A stretch of DNA of 64,000 nt from Rotaria sordida (GCA_905250125.1 CAJNOL010000147.1:161277-225276), one strand, 5' to 3'; positions 51,201-63,342 are shown, numbered from the stretch's first letter. A program made the numbers and translations. The notes: generated by a model from the letters alone, not told the origin.

Positions 51201-51651
51201 AGCTCGTGGTGCAACACCATCAATAGCCATATAAAGTAATTTACGTGGACGAACAATTGAAAATAAACGATCAATACATTCAAATATTAATATCATCATT
51301 TCATCTTCATTTTTTGGTGGTGGACGATCTTCCGGATGTGTACATGGATGAATTATTCCATTCATATCTAAATAAAGATTGTCAAACTAAACGAGAAAAA
51401 AAATACAAGTGAAATATTTTTGAAATTATTGTTTTTTCTGTTTTTAATATTTACTTCGATTCCATTTGGATTCGGACGAGTTTCATCTAATGGATGATAA
51501 ACACCTTGAGCATCTATAAAATTAAATGAAAAAAATTCAAAGAAAAGATTATTTAAATTTTTTTACCTGTTGAAGGATTATCTTCAATACAATTAACAAT
51601 AATTGATGGATATTTTTTTGTTAACCAACGAAAAAATGCTGGAACTCCCAT
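45263..51651 (-). CDS. XRN2: 5'-3' exoribonuclease 2 (Rat1/XRN2)
   Basis: Nuclear 5'→3' exoribonuclease that degrades uncapped RNA and acts in torpedo termination and rRNA processing. Five exons (51,651–51,567, 51,513–51,455, 51,386–50,194, 48,286–47,864, 46,448–45,263) join to 981 residues; human XRN2 is about 950. The start [10 protein letters not shown] is invariant in the family. Catalytic-core motifs are intact: [65 protein letters not shown] and [15 protein letters not shown]2CX4HX4C zinc knuckle ([14 protein letters not shown]) marks XRN2 rather than cytoplasmic XRN1. The exon 4/5 junction restores [16 protein letters not shown], a conserved block, across a 1.4-kb intron that is almost wholly a palindrome. 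The C-terminus is a 9-residue tandem repeat. Intron 3 (50,193–48,287) is also long. Single copy in this window; orthology is very secure. Confidence 0.97.
45285..45640 (-). repeat. Coding 27-bp tandem repeat (9-residue unit) in XRN2 C-terminus
   Basis: About eleven to twelve consecutive 9-residue units of the form Q-P/S-D-x-x-F/Y-x-Q/P-R, for example [18 protein letters not shown] and QPNTGFRPR. Because the unit is a multiple of three, all frames stay open, which produces long spurious ORFs on both strands (45,412–45,672 plus and 45,160–45,720 minus). XRN2 proteins elsewhere end in Gly/Arg/Gln-rich disordered tails, so this is a lineage form of such a tail. Confidence 0.85.
46519..47813. mobile_element. 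1.3-kb palindromic foldback element inside XRN2 intron 4
   Basis: Ends are 'gtcaaaatttaaattttt' at 46,519 and its complement 'aaaatttaaattttgac' ending at 47,813. Inside, the arms keep pairing: 'gaaaggtcatcatctaaaa' with its partner near 47,765, 'ctatagtaaagttagt' with its partner near 47,715, and blocks around 'agagaattttttcat', 'taaattacgacctattcc' and 'agttctctac', converging on a centre near 47,170. Arms are ~640 bases, with roughly four of five bases matching where I aligned them. No ORF is conserved between arms. It occupies over 90% of the 1.4-kb intron. Confidence 0.8.
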
Positions 51652-52053
51652 ATTTTTATATCAAGCAAAAAATGTAATCTATAGCCAACAATAAAGAATA
51701 AATATTAATTAAATACATAAGAGAAAAATACTTACATGTTGATAAAGAAAAAAAAAGTATTTTGTTTTGGAAAGAAATATACTAACAAAATAGAACAATT
51801 GATGTAACAACAACACACAAAGAAAGATTCTTCGAATGATTCAGAAAATATATATAAGTCTTTGGTAAGAATAATAAACGAATACTGGAAAAGTTCAATG
51901 CAGATGTCAGCAGATTACGTTAATACAAGATTGGCTATACATTCTATAAAATCTAAAAATCTATTGTATCAAAATCGCAAGCAAAACTTTTATTGATTAA
52001 AAAGAAAAAAAAAAAAGAAATGTTCAAACATAATCAATTCGTGTCAATTATAA
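51652..52053. other. Short intergenic: XRN2 promoter side / D8C gene 3' side
   Basis: 400 bases between the XRN2 start codon and the stop codon of the next minus-strand gene. AT-rich with A-tracts; a promoter must lie here, but no element is recognisable. Confidence 0.5.
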
Positions 52054-53597
52054 TTAAATAGTACAATAACGCATCATACATGCTGGTGCTGGTGGTAAAA
52101 GATAGATATAGTAAGAATCACAATTTGCTACACTAATACTAGAAGAAAATCGGCATACACTATTATACCATGTAAAACATGCAGTACCATTTACAATTGC
52201 ACCTGTTGATGATGGCATTGTACCATCATACCAACCAGTACCTTCGGAACCACATAGATTCATACCAGGTGTTTGTAAAGGTAATGTACTACCACCTGTA
52301 CCTATAAATCTTATCCAAACTGGAAATGTTCGATTAATGAATGGTGATGTGCTATCACAACCAAGTGCATAACCTGCTGCTGATATACTTCGAGTTGGAT
52401 CATCAATAGTTGTATAACTTGAACATGAAGATGGCAAACTTCCTGATGATGATGAACTTGATGTTGTTGAATTTGTTGCTATAATATAAAGGAATTCTTT
52501 TAAAATGTATTACTTAGCAATAATAAAAAGCAATTCTTTTTATCAACAAAAATAAATAAATAAGAAAGCAGAAAGGTCATGCATACCTAAGTTAGCATAG
52601 ACAGTCGATCGAAGAAGTAGAACAAGTATCAATGCAGTAAGGCTAAGTGTAAATGCAATAAGACCCAGCATAATCCCAACAATAGAACTCATAAAACTTG
52701 CACTAGAACTTGCATATTGTCCTATACCAGGACCATTGTAGTGTCTTGCATAAAAAAAACTGAAATCAATAATTATTTAATTGAATAACCTACTTTGCTT
52801 GTTTATTTATTGTGATACTACTATAATCTTTAACATCTTTTTTTCGTGGATGATTTTTGCCGTCGTTGAGTAAAAATTCTTGATTGAATATTTCAGATTT
52901 TGCCGTGAAATTATTAGATGTTATCAAAGGAATGGATGATGTTGTCAAAGGATTCGATAAGGTTTGTGATGAATCAAGATGTGAATTAGCTCGTACTGTA
53001 AATGAATTAAGATTTCAATTTCTGAATTTTTTTTAATGAATTAACATTGAATTTCTTACCTAATGGAGTTGGATTAGATTTGTTGAATGACATTGTTGAT
53101 TCTATTTGTGGTATACGAGTAGCTTGCATTTGATGCATATGATTTTGTTCATCTTCTTGTACATGTGCAGTTTTTGATGACTGTTCTCTCTTCACTGTAG
53201 TTACGCTCACCCTTCCCGATGTTGCCGTTTTCCTCATTGATGTTGTTCTAGTCGACTTTGATAATCGATTACCTGTTGGTTGACGATGATCTTTTTCTTC
53301 ATCATCTTGTTGTTCGTCGTGAGTTTCCTCTTGTTCATCATGCTTATTCTGATGTTTCAGTCGTTCTTTTTGTAATTGTGCCATAAATTCTTTCTAAAAT
53401 GATTCAATAGAGTATATATACACTTCTAATATAATTTGTTTTAAGCTTACTCGTCCAATACTTTGCACTCGAATATTGTCTTTCGGATCTCTATTTGGTA
53501 CTGCTATAGATTGAGATCGTCGACGTGCCGTTCGTGATACATGTGCAATATGGACAGTAGGCAATGGTGTGGCCATCGTCAAACTTATTTTATACAA
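52054..53597 (-). CDS. Type II membrane protein with a D8C (uromodulin/GP2/OIT3-like) domain
   Basis: Five exons. The N-terminal half (53,597–52,796) is hydrophilic and basic/acidic (RLKHQNKHDEQEETHDEQQD, many Ser/Thr) and predicted cytoplasmic. A single TM segment (SSIVGIMLGLIAFTLSLTAL, exon 52,759–52,586) follows with no signal peptide before it, so a type II topology is inferred. After a Ser/Thr linker, the C-terminal exon encodes a domain with eight cysteines: SSCSSY, LGCDST, LCGSEGTGWYDGTMPS, ACFTW, SVCRF, ANCDSYYIYLLPPAP, ACMMRYC. The W-x-G pattern, the YIYLL-PPxPxC and the final RYC match the D8C domain of uromodulin, GP2 and OIT3, which are secreted or GPI-anchored and carry EGF or ZP domains that are absent here. 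Function unknown; extracellular binding is likely. The start could be the second Met (MATPLPTV) seven codons later. Confidence 0.78.
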
Positions 53598-55890
53598 ACT
53601 GATTCAATTCAATCTTATTTCTAATGTTTTTATTCAAATAATGAAATAAAACAAAAAAGAATAATAGAATTTATTCTTATAAGAATCAGCAAGAATTATA
53701 TGTAAATCAGTTTTTATTTGTTGTGAAGCCAATTTGACTGTAGAACGCACTTTATACATTCTGTTTTTTTTCGTTGTTCCATGAAAAGGATTCACGCTAT
53801 TTGACAACAACACTATAGTAATCTTCATTCTTTTAAATATTTCGGTGTATATATATACGATCATGCAATTTTACTGATTAAAACAATCTCATGAGCTGCA
53901 TATAATGGAATATATAATCAATTTTTTTTATTACGTTTTTCAAATTATTATTTTTTCTCTCTGAAAAAATAATCATAATTTTTTTATTTATAAGAGAAAT
54001 GGGTGTACTCTTTATTTTTCTACAAATTTGATTATATAGAATCGATGCAAACAAGCATATAATACTTGTTGAATAGTTTCAAAAGATTGACCTTCAAATT
54101 TCTCCAGGTCAAAACAAAATGCACATTGATTAAAGTTTTTGTTTTTGTTTTATTCTCAATTATCTTTCGAACATTATGAAATTCACTTTGAATTATATTT
54201 GTTTCTTTAATATACAGTCGTCTTGATATTAGTTTATGATAAATATGCAAGATAGGCCATAAATAGCACGACGAGAAAATATTAAAATATCGTCGCTTCG
54301 GTTCGCTCCAATGAGCTGATTGTTTTGTTGATCATTGAAGCTTATTTAATGTTTTTTTCATATGGATTACGTAAACAAATACTACTGTTAAGTAAGAAAA
54401 ATACATAGGAAATGTTTCATAGATAATTTTCAGTTGTTATGGAACAGAATAATAAGAAGAAATCAAAACAAATTACATTCATGCACATACAGCATGTTTT
54501 CCAAACTAGTAGTCAATTTAAATGTCGAAATTCGTGTTCTATTGCAGTCCTTTACATACCAATTTCCTTGCAAAAACCAATGTTCCATATTTGAAAATTC
54601 AAAATTTTGTAACCGTTGACTTTTAAACTAACCACTGCCGAAAATCTGCTCTATGTATATCAACATAGTGTCAATTTATAAAGTACATTTTGATTTGTTT
54701 TTATTATTATTGCCTTAGAAACCGAATGAAAATTATCTATGAAACGCTTTATATGTATTTGTTGGAGGCAATATTGGAATTCCACTAGAGATAAAGTCTA
54801 AACAGAATAACTATTTTTATTCAATAATATCCTTTTTATTTTCGTAAACATTTTACAAGTCAAAGTACTGTAGTGTATTTACCCATATTTGTACAACCAC
54901 CTCTCTCAGAATGACATTTTGCCGAACAGAAAACTCCCATTTTTTTTTTACATAAACTTTCTTTTATAACACTTTTTTCTCGAAACTTTTCACTTTAGGA
55001 ACTAATATGTTTTTCTAATTCTGTATAATAAAGCGATTCCGCATTATCGATTTGAATGGTTGTTAGGAATGTGAGATGTGGATGTAGAAAGATCTACACC
55101 CCACGCTCATACCTATGCCAGAGCCTGTTGAGTCTAAGATTTTCAGACCCAGATCCGGCTAACAGAAAAGTTTCAAACCTGAGTCCGACCCAGACCGAAA
55201 TCAATCTGACAGATTCTAACCTACACCTACCTTTGTACCCATATGATAACTACCTGGAAACTACCACCGGTATACTGTTCTGTATAATGTACGTTATACC
55301 AACGTTTTTTTTTTCGAAAATATTGTATTAAAACGGGTGAATATTTTTGATGCCTGTTAAAACTGACAGAGCTGAGTCGTCTTCAATGTACTTTGTTAAT
55401 ATGAATGCGTCTGAGCCGCCTAGACTGGCCGTGAAGCCTAAGTACGCCCCAGTTATGAAATAAATTGCATTATAAATGGCACTGCAAAAATTTTATGATC
55501 AAAATATATTCTGAACCTATTTCCTTCTCAGTTAGTTTGAAGTCTTTCTAATAAATAATTCGAGTTTGGATAGGAAACACCTTCTGGAACCGTTTATAAC
55601 TGGAACTGAAAGCTGTAAGTGCTACTGCCGATTCTTATGAGTACTACGATATATCGACGGTAGTGCAAACAAACGTGCGATATACGATATTATCCGAATT
55701 GATAACACTTTGTCCTAAGGTGAAATATTTTGTTTTTAGTAATTAAACATTTGATCTATTCCGTTGAGATTATTTGTGTTAAGAAGAAAATATATCGTCT
55801 TTATTAAATATCGACATATATATTTATTTTGTTTCTATTCAAGCACAAACAAGAAGAAGAGATCACTCTATACAATATATACATTTAGAA
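53598..55890. other. Intergenic between D8C gene and ASPM 3' end
   Basis: 2.3 kb. Short ORFs at 53,634–53,864, 54,032–54,250 and 55,056–55,331 have no recognisable protein character. A GGATCC-type repeat relative is at 55,100–55,225. No RNA gene recognised. Confidence 0.45.
55100..55225. repeat. GGATCC/GGGTCC-rich dispersed repeat, copy 2 (diverged)
   Basis: Shares the order 'gagtctaagattttcagacc', 'agatccgg' and 'accgaaatcaatctgacaga' with 44,488–44,540. The plus ORF across it is fortuitous. Confidence 0.45.
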
Positions 55891-58800
55891 TTAATGATGA
55901 TAAAAAATTTTCATAAATTGTTCAATTGAAATAAGATTTCGTTTTAAAATATTTTCATTTTGAATATTAATTGATTGATGCATTATTTTCGGGGTCGGAT
56001 AAAGAATGGATGATTGATTTAATACAGTTACTCGATGTTTTATTGATTCATGTGATGATTTTGGTGTTGATCGTATTTGTTGTCGAGATTTTTTATTTTT
56101 AACTAATGTTTTATTAAATAAACGTTTATAAATATATTGAATAGTTCCAGTAAATGAGTTATTTGATTGTAATATTTTTCGAGCATGTTCATCATTTACA
56201 ATAGTTTGAAGTAAAAAGCAAATTTGTTCAAATAATTCACAATCAGTTTTTTGATAATATTTTAATAAAAGCATAATAAAATCTTTTATTTGTTTTGATT
56301 TATCAATTAATTTCATAGTAAGATTATGTTTAACAGTAAATAATTGTAAAATATTTAATACTTTACGAAGTAAAACAGTTAATGGTCCACTTCGATTACA
56401 ACATCTCATTAAAAGAAAAAATAAACCCAATAAACCGTGTTGAGCTATTAAATAACGTATTTCAATACAATAATTTATAATTGGTTCTATATCACGTATA
56501 AAATGTAAATAAACAGTAAGAGAAGATGCTGATAACTCACAATATTCTTGTACAATTTGTATTATACGTTCATGTAATGTTAATGATGAATTATTTTTTG
56601 AATTATATGAACGAAGTTTTTTAAGAATAGCAACAACGGGATGATTATTACGTTCATTATCAACACGAACTTGATGTCCACGCCAATGAGCCTAAAAAGA
56701 ACATTAATTTGTAACGAAAAAGATGTGCTCAATGATTTTTTTTTCATAGAATATCTATCATAGAAAGTCTACTTTGAAAACGATATCCAAAAGAAAACTC
56801 TTTAATGTCAAGTGTCATTTTAAATCGAGTATATATCGGCTTATAGCACGCTAGAAAAACAACATTAAGGATCAAGCATTGGAAATCATAACCAATTGAT
56901 AATGAATAGAGATGTATGGAATTACGAGAAGTTTCTCCATTAGAACTAAAGATTATAGTTCAATACTCTATAGTTTTAATCCTTGCGTTACGGGATTTTT
57001 TGCAAAGATGACAAAAAAATGTGGATTTCCTCGTAGGAGTCTGTAATCAAATAGATACGTCAAAGAAAAACAGCAGATTGCGTTAGAGTTCAACCAATAT
57101 CATAAAATTCAGTATTTGCAGAAACCTTCGCGTAGTTCAGTGAGTAACCTGTGATTTCATATCATGAGATCGATCTAATAAAATTGAACATCTTATCTTC
57201 TGTAAGATGAGATCTGCATAAAAGTTTAGTTCGTATATATAGGAATCCCGTAATCAAAGAGTTAAGCAAATTATCTTATAAATCATATTGATCAGAACAT
57301 TATATAAGAGAGATGATCCAAAACAGTGTTAGTCGTCAACTAAATAAATCAAAAACAATAAGTAATGAAAAATTTTAAGATGTGATACGAATATATTCTA
57401 GGATAGTTTTCTCTAGATTGTGCTCATTAGAAAAGAAGTTACTGAGATTGGGACCAAAACAACTTGATTCTGCACATCTTTATTAAGAAAGTAAGCCAAG
57501 TCATACTTTTTGCAAAATAACTAGCAGATAACTAGAATTAAAATGCGATCATGCATAGTCAATCGTAGTACAACTGAAGAAGGTACCTCAATAAGTTTGA
57601 TCATAGTTCTTGTAAAATTCAACTCTCTTACTAAGACCTTCATCATGACATTTAAAGACATATGCTTAATCCAATATATTAAATTCGTCAAGCTTCAAAT
57701 CTAATATATTCGATTAGAATTAGGACAATGGGTCTGTATAAAAGTGAATTATTATATTGAATGCACTGAAGATGTACAGACTTAAATACATGAATCTTCT
57801 AAACTTCTGTCAGAAATAATTTTAAAAATTTTTATAAAATCCAATAAATCTTCGTCTTCCAAATGACAAAAATAGGATTTAAAATAAAGTAATGGTTGAT
57901 TCTTCAAAGAAGACAATATAACCGGTGATGAGAAAGTGTTTTACACAAGATGCTTGTTCACTTTTGATCAGCAGTGTCCAAGGACTGAGAAATAGGAATT
58001 CCTAATTTGTAGAGGAATTGTCAGTGTAGCTATGATAATTCTTTGGGGAAATGAGAATTGACCATTATTTCCATCACAGTTCCCTCATTCATGAAAGTCA
58101 AGATAATGCTTTTTTTGCAATAATTTTCGTACTCATACGTTCATGTGCACAAATTTCTTGATGAAAACGAGTGTAAGAGTAATAAGTACGTGGATATTGT
58201 ATTTTTTTAATTTTAGCATTCAAGGAAATGTCAGGGAACTGGGTAGGAATTCCTATTCCTCAGTCCTTGGACACCGCTCTAATTCATATATCAGATTGTA
58301 GATTAGAAGCTACACTAACAAATGCATAATTTAAAATTTCTTTTTTTATTTTTCGACAAGGCATCTCAATTTTCATTTTTTCCAAATACTCATTTTTGAA
58401 AAATCGACAACAGGGTAACATTGAAAGAATCTCTTGAAAAAATGCTTGAGTGAAAGCGACAGAATAGTTCAATATCATAGTTTGTAAAGAAGTGTTCGCT
58501 TTACAAAACGACCGACTTCAGTAATTCTTAGCACGTTCGAAGAAGAACTTATAGAATAAACAAAAAAAACCTGTTGGATCACTATTAAAAATAATTTTTC
58601 AGATATTTCAAAAAATCTCTCACCACTCTTGAACGAAACTATACACAACATTTTTAAGTTCATATTCAAATTCTGGTCGTGACCTATAGTTTTTAACTCG
58701 TCTGAAATACTTTCAAGTAGGTCAAAATGAACAAACATGTTCATTAGAAACATTGGCTGGCAAGTTTCCTTCATATTATATTTTGGGCTTTTCGAAGATT

Positions 58801-61800
58801 ATTTCACTACTAGATATGGGCAAGATAGTCTTGCGACCAGGATCAACACTTTTTCATCAAAAGTTATATCTTTTACGGTCGTGTAAAATTTGCATCAAAC
58901 ATCATATTCTCGCGGCTTATGTGTGTAGAGGTTGTGCAAGGTATCTCGAGCTCATTTACACTACCATAAAATGATATCGCAATTTTCCCTAGTATATATA
59001 TTACTAAGCGCGAAACCAGGACCTAATTTTTTTTTGACCGAAATCGGGACCAGAACTGATTAGCTTTACTCATCGCTACTCTCAAACAAAATTTATAAAC
59101 GTATATTCGAAAAGAGCACAAAACTCTGGTCCCAACTTATTGAAAATACTTTCTAACAGATCGAAAGTGAACAAACATCTTGTCTAAAGACTTTTCGATC
59201 ATCCATTAGTTTCAGATATCACTAAATAATAAATTCATATATCGTCAACAGAGTAAGAGATCAGGCAAAGCAGATCAATATTGAAATAATTTCAAAAACT
59301 TATGAAATATAATAATTTACTTGAAAAACTTGCGCAGCATAAATTTCACATTCTGTTTCTGATTGTTTTTCATTCGATATTTGTCTAATAGATTGACTAT
59401 TATAATCAATTGATTTTTCATTTTTACATGTTTGTTGTTGTTGATGAGATAAAAACGATATAAATATTTCTTTAATCATTTTTCTATTAACTGGATCAAT
59501 AAAAGATATCTGTAGAAAACAAGAAAATTTAACAAATATTTTCTTTTTAGTTAAACTTACTTCATCTAATTTATTTAAATCAACATTATCAATTTCAGAT
59601 GAAATTATTTCATCAATAAGAAATAAAGATGCACTATTCGAAGGATTTTTATTTTCTTCATTTTCAATTGTTTTTTCTAATTCAACAAAGTCATTTAATG
59701 ATATTATTGCTGCAAGTGATATTCGTTGATGACGTATATTTGTTGTTGAATTAAATGAATTTTCATCATCATCCTCATCACTATCATCTAATTCCGACAA
59801 TAATTCAATACGATCAAGAATATCATAATTCATTGTATTTAAAACTGATTGTGAAAGTACTCGTAATGGTATTGGTTCAGATTGAATTATAGGAATAGAA
59901 TAGATATCTTTATTTGGATAAAGAATTGTTGTAGAAGATGTTGAAAATTGAAGATTTAATTTTTCTTTAAGATGTGTATTAATTGATATAGAATTGTCCG
60001 AAGAATTAATTAAATTCTCTTGATTGATTTGAATTTCTTGTTGATTTATTAATTGATTATTAATTAACTCTTTATTTTTTATTTCATTTAATGATTCATT
60101 ATCATTAAAATATTTTTCTTTTAATTCTTTAAATATTTGTTGATGACGAAAATCATTTCGATTATTATTATTATTATTATTTGAAAAAATTAAATCATAT
60201 GCAAACATAGCTAAAATAATAATTGTACATCTTTCATCAGGTACATCTTTTGCATAATATTCATATTTAATAAAATCCGTTGAAAATGTACCAAATTGTT
60301 TAATACACTCTTCTAATAAATGAAAATTTAATTTAACATTTCGTTCATAAATATTTATTAATTGTTGTTGTCCAAGTTCAAGATTAAATTTTATATGTTC
60401 CTGACGTGTTTGACATGTTTCTAATGTTGTGAAATGTTTTATATCACGTTTATAATCGCATAAAGATGGTAAATAATATGAAATAACATATAATAATGCA
60501 CGACCATCAGCAAATGATTCTTGTAAATCATATAACCAAAATTTATAATGTGCACAAATTAATTGTATCCATTTAATTAATAAATGAATAGTTGATGGTA
60601 TATTAATATGTTGTTTTTGTAAAGGAACAATATCAATTGTAATAAGTTGTTGTTCAATAGAACAAGATGTATATTTTAATAGATTTTTTTTAAGAATTAA
60701 AATTTCTTGATTTAATTTTTCTATTGGTGATAAGTTTTTAGATAAATAACAAACAATAAATATACGCCAAAGTAATTCAAGAGTACATTGTTTGTTACCA
60801 TTCATAATATCTCTACTTGAACTAGAAGAAAAAAAAAGTTGTCAGTGAAATTTTCGTGATACAAAACCTATTTACTTTTCTAATCGCTTTCTTACAAAAA
60901 ACTACTGGATTATAAGTTATCGATCATGCTAATTTGAAATATAGCAATAAAAAAATCTCCTTAGATCTTCATGTATTGGTTCTCTAGAAAACTAGTTTTC
61001 TAGACTAATAAAAACTTTACCAAAATCATTTGTAATCTACTCAGATTATAGAGCATATCAAATTCTCTATAAAACAATAATCTTTTCTGTTTTCAAGTAT
61101 GAGTTTCAAGTAAAAATAATATTCATCTTGAATATTTTCATAGTAAAATATTGATATGTATGTGATGGCTGTGCTTTCTACAAAAAAAACCGATGTGAAA
61201 CAGATAAATTTACCGTTTTCTAGGCAATTCGATATGCTCTATGCACTGAACAGATCAAAAACAATTTTGAAAAAAAGTTTGTTAGTCCAGAAAACCAGCA
61301 TATAAAGACCTAAGGGAATTTCTCATGATCATATTCGGAATCGACAACTCATAGTCCACTAACTTTCGGTGAGAGAGTAGTTGATCAGCTGAAAAAGCAT
61401 ATATAATATGTAAATCTAATATTGATACGAGTAAGAATATTTTGAAAAATGATGAACGATTTCAGTCGGATCGAATTCGTCTTTTGAAGATTTTCGATTC
61501 TGTACGATATTTGTTACCCGTACTGTTATTTTATCGCATGACTTCTTAAGCCTATTATAAAGCAACATTCATGCACTGAGATTATGATGAAAATCAATTT
61601 TTTTCAAGCATAATTCTACAAAATTTAATCGAATCAAATAACAACAAAACAAAATTTCATAATCTGATTTAAGAAAATATCCTATTCTCACTTTATATGA
61701 TATTAAAAAACCTGTCTTAATAGAGTTCCTACCCACTATCACAAAAACTTAGCCATGTTTTGAATTCTAATATAAACTAATTTAAAACATCGATTATCTT

Positions 61801-62310
61801 TAAAAAAAAATTATATTCTCCGAACATACATTTCAGTTAAATTAACATGTCCATATGTTTGAAGTAATTCAAAAGCTTGATCAATATTAAGTAATTTATG
61901 AACACGATTAACTACTGGACATTTTAATTTAGTTGATAAATCATATGTTGCAACATATTCATTTGTTGATGATAATAATATTTGTGCACAACGTGTTAAA
62001 CGAATACCATCTTTTAAATCTTCAAATAAATTATTTTCATTATTTGTTAATAAATAATTAAATTCATCAAGTGATCTTTGTCTATATATTGGTTCATATC
62101 CAGCTAATTTAAGACGACGTAAAAGATTTGTATCTGAACTAATAAAATCACGTGATAAAATATCAATAGATTCTTTTGTTGATTTAATTTTTGAATCATA
62201 ATTATATAAACATGGATCATTATCAATTAAACGTAATAATTTTGCACGTTCAAGAAAAATAATAATTATTAGTAAATTTTTAATTGTTGAACGAATTTGT
62301 ACTGAAGCAA

Positions 62311-62342
<32 letters not shown>

Positions 62343-62836
62343 GTTGATTGAATAAGATATTCATCAATAATTAATTTCATTTGTTGATAATTTTCAATAT
62401 TTATTGAAAAAAGAACTTCCATTGCAAGACGAAACCATATTCGATTATATGATGATATGAAATTTAATAATGCTTGTCGACTAACTGTTCTTGCAGAAAA
62501 ATTTAAATCACATTTAGGATTTATTCGACAATGATTAATATCAATATCAGTACTGATTTTTATAGCTATGCTTTGTATATCATGTATAAAGATTTCTCGA
62601 GCATGATCATGTAATGTATACCAACGATTTGATTCAGCTAAAGATTTAAATGTTTTTGTTGTTATTGTTGTTTCTTCATTTGATATGGTTTGATTTACAG
62701 ATGTATTACATATAAATTCTACAGGTGTAAATAAAGTATTGAGCCATATTGTATATGCATGTGTTTGTTTATCAATGGTATTGTTTGTTGAAAGATTAAA
62801 GGGAATACGTGCTCGTATAGCTGGTTGAAAAGACAT
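55891..62836 (-). CDS. ASPM: ASPM / abnormal spindle protein, with a single IQ motif
   Basis: Spindle-pole and microtubule minus-end protein. Three exons (62,836–61,830, 60,812–59,321, 56,691–55,891) join in frame to 1,099 residues. Exon A holds the first calponin-homology region: IWLNTLFTP, WFRLAMEVLF, DNDPCLYN, SRDFISSDTNLLRRLKLAGY, LFEDLKDGIRLTRCAQILL, KCPVVNRVHKLLNIDQAFELL. The junction gives DIMNGNKQCTLELLWRIF. Exon B holds the second CH region (LLIKWIQLICAHYKFW, ESFADGRALLYVISYYLP, VPDERCTIIILAMFAYDLIF) and an acidic, Asn-rich linker. Across a 2.6-kb intron, AAQVFQ joins AHWRGHQVR to make one IQ motif. The C-terminal domain follows (LTLHERIIQIVQEYCELSAS, GLLGLFFLLMRCCNRSGPLT), as in the HEAT-like end of ASPM. 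An upstream exon (about 62,975–62,903, HIDSSLSVPELPSS before a gtacgt donor) may extend it; the N-terminal ASH domain is not visible and could lie outside the window. Confidence 0.92.
57970..58278. mobile_element. MITE-like element, 309 bp, ~35-bp terminal inverted repeats
   Basis: The left end 'agcagtgtccaaggactgag' continues into 'aataggaattccta'. The right end (58,243–58,278) is the reverse complement with two or three changes. No ORF. It lies in the large ASPM intron. I could not define a convincing target-site duplication. Confidence 0.8.
58670..59215. repeat. Repeat cluster in the ASPM intron, shared with the turtle-like gene intron
   Basis: Two direct relatives lie 440 bases apart: 'tctggtcgtgacct' onward (58,674) and 'tctggtcccaactt' onward (59,121), both leading to 'tgaacaaacat'. 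The second also aligns with 40,440–40,560 ('gcacaaaactc' vs 'acacaaaactc', ending 'acttttcgatcat'). This shows that one repeat family occupies introns of two genes. Minus ORFs at 58,284–58,774 in this stretch carry no IQ-like motif and are not taken as exons. Confidence 0.5.
60955..61325. repeat. Inverted repeat in the first ASPM intron, ~150-bp arms
   Basis: The left arm runs from 'ccttagatcttcatgtattg' through 'gttttctagactaataaa' to 'atagagcatatcaaattct'. The right arm is the imperfect reverse complement, running from 'ggcaattcgatatgctctat' (about 61,221) through 'gtttgttagtccagaaaacc' to 'cataaagacctaaggg'-like sequence. The centre is near 61,140 and no coding sequence is present. Confidence 0.7.
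62313..62342 (-). repeat. In-frame AAT repeat encoding a poly-Asn run in ASPM
   Basis: A trinucleotide array encodes about nine Asn between the first CH-region helices. A second, shorter one near 60,163–60,182 encodes a similar run in the acidic part of exon B. Both keep frame and are likely polymorphic in length. Confidence 0.8.
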
Positions 62837-62979
62837 TATTGAATGAACTTGCTTTAGAAGAAAATAGTTTGTTAAAAGAATATGAACAAAGAAAAACGTA
62901 CTTGATGGAAGTTCAGGAACAGATAATGATGAATCAATATGTGTCTTTACGTTGTCAAAGATTTTGGAATATGAGCTTT

Positions 62980-63342
62980 ACATATTATTTAAGGTGATGG
63001 TCTAAGTTTTCATTGATATGAAGCTATCACGACGACGAACAATTAGATTCGTCATAGTTTAAACCAATAGGAAAGAAAGAACAGAATACCGCCATCAATC
63101 CATAAAATACCAATATACTTTTCTTAGTTATCATAGTCCAATACAATTGAAATTCAGCTTAAAATTAAATTCAAATAGCAATAGATCGAAATATAGATTG
63201 ATAGCAGCAACATCAATTATTTCCATATCACCAAAATGTGTTTCATGAATTAGATCATGTTCATTATAGGCAGCATTAGGTTCTGCATCGAATAGTACTA
63301 TTTATATAAGGTCGACGTACTTCAAAGCAGACAATAGTCCTC
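62980..63342. other. Non-coding flank upstream of ASPM exons
   Basis: No convincing upstream ASPM exon or promoter element is visible here on the minus strand. Confidence 0.35.

Noticed and set aside
55056-55331. 91-residue plus-strand ORF
   Set aside because: Runs through the GGATCC-type repeat and has no protein-like motif or splice context.
58284-58774. Minus-strand ORFs considered as missing IQ exons of ASPM
   Set aside because: No IQxxxRGxxxR pattern, and they overlap a repeat shared with another gene's intron.
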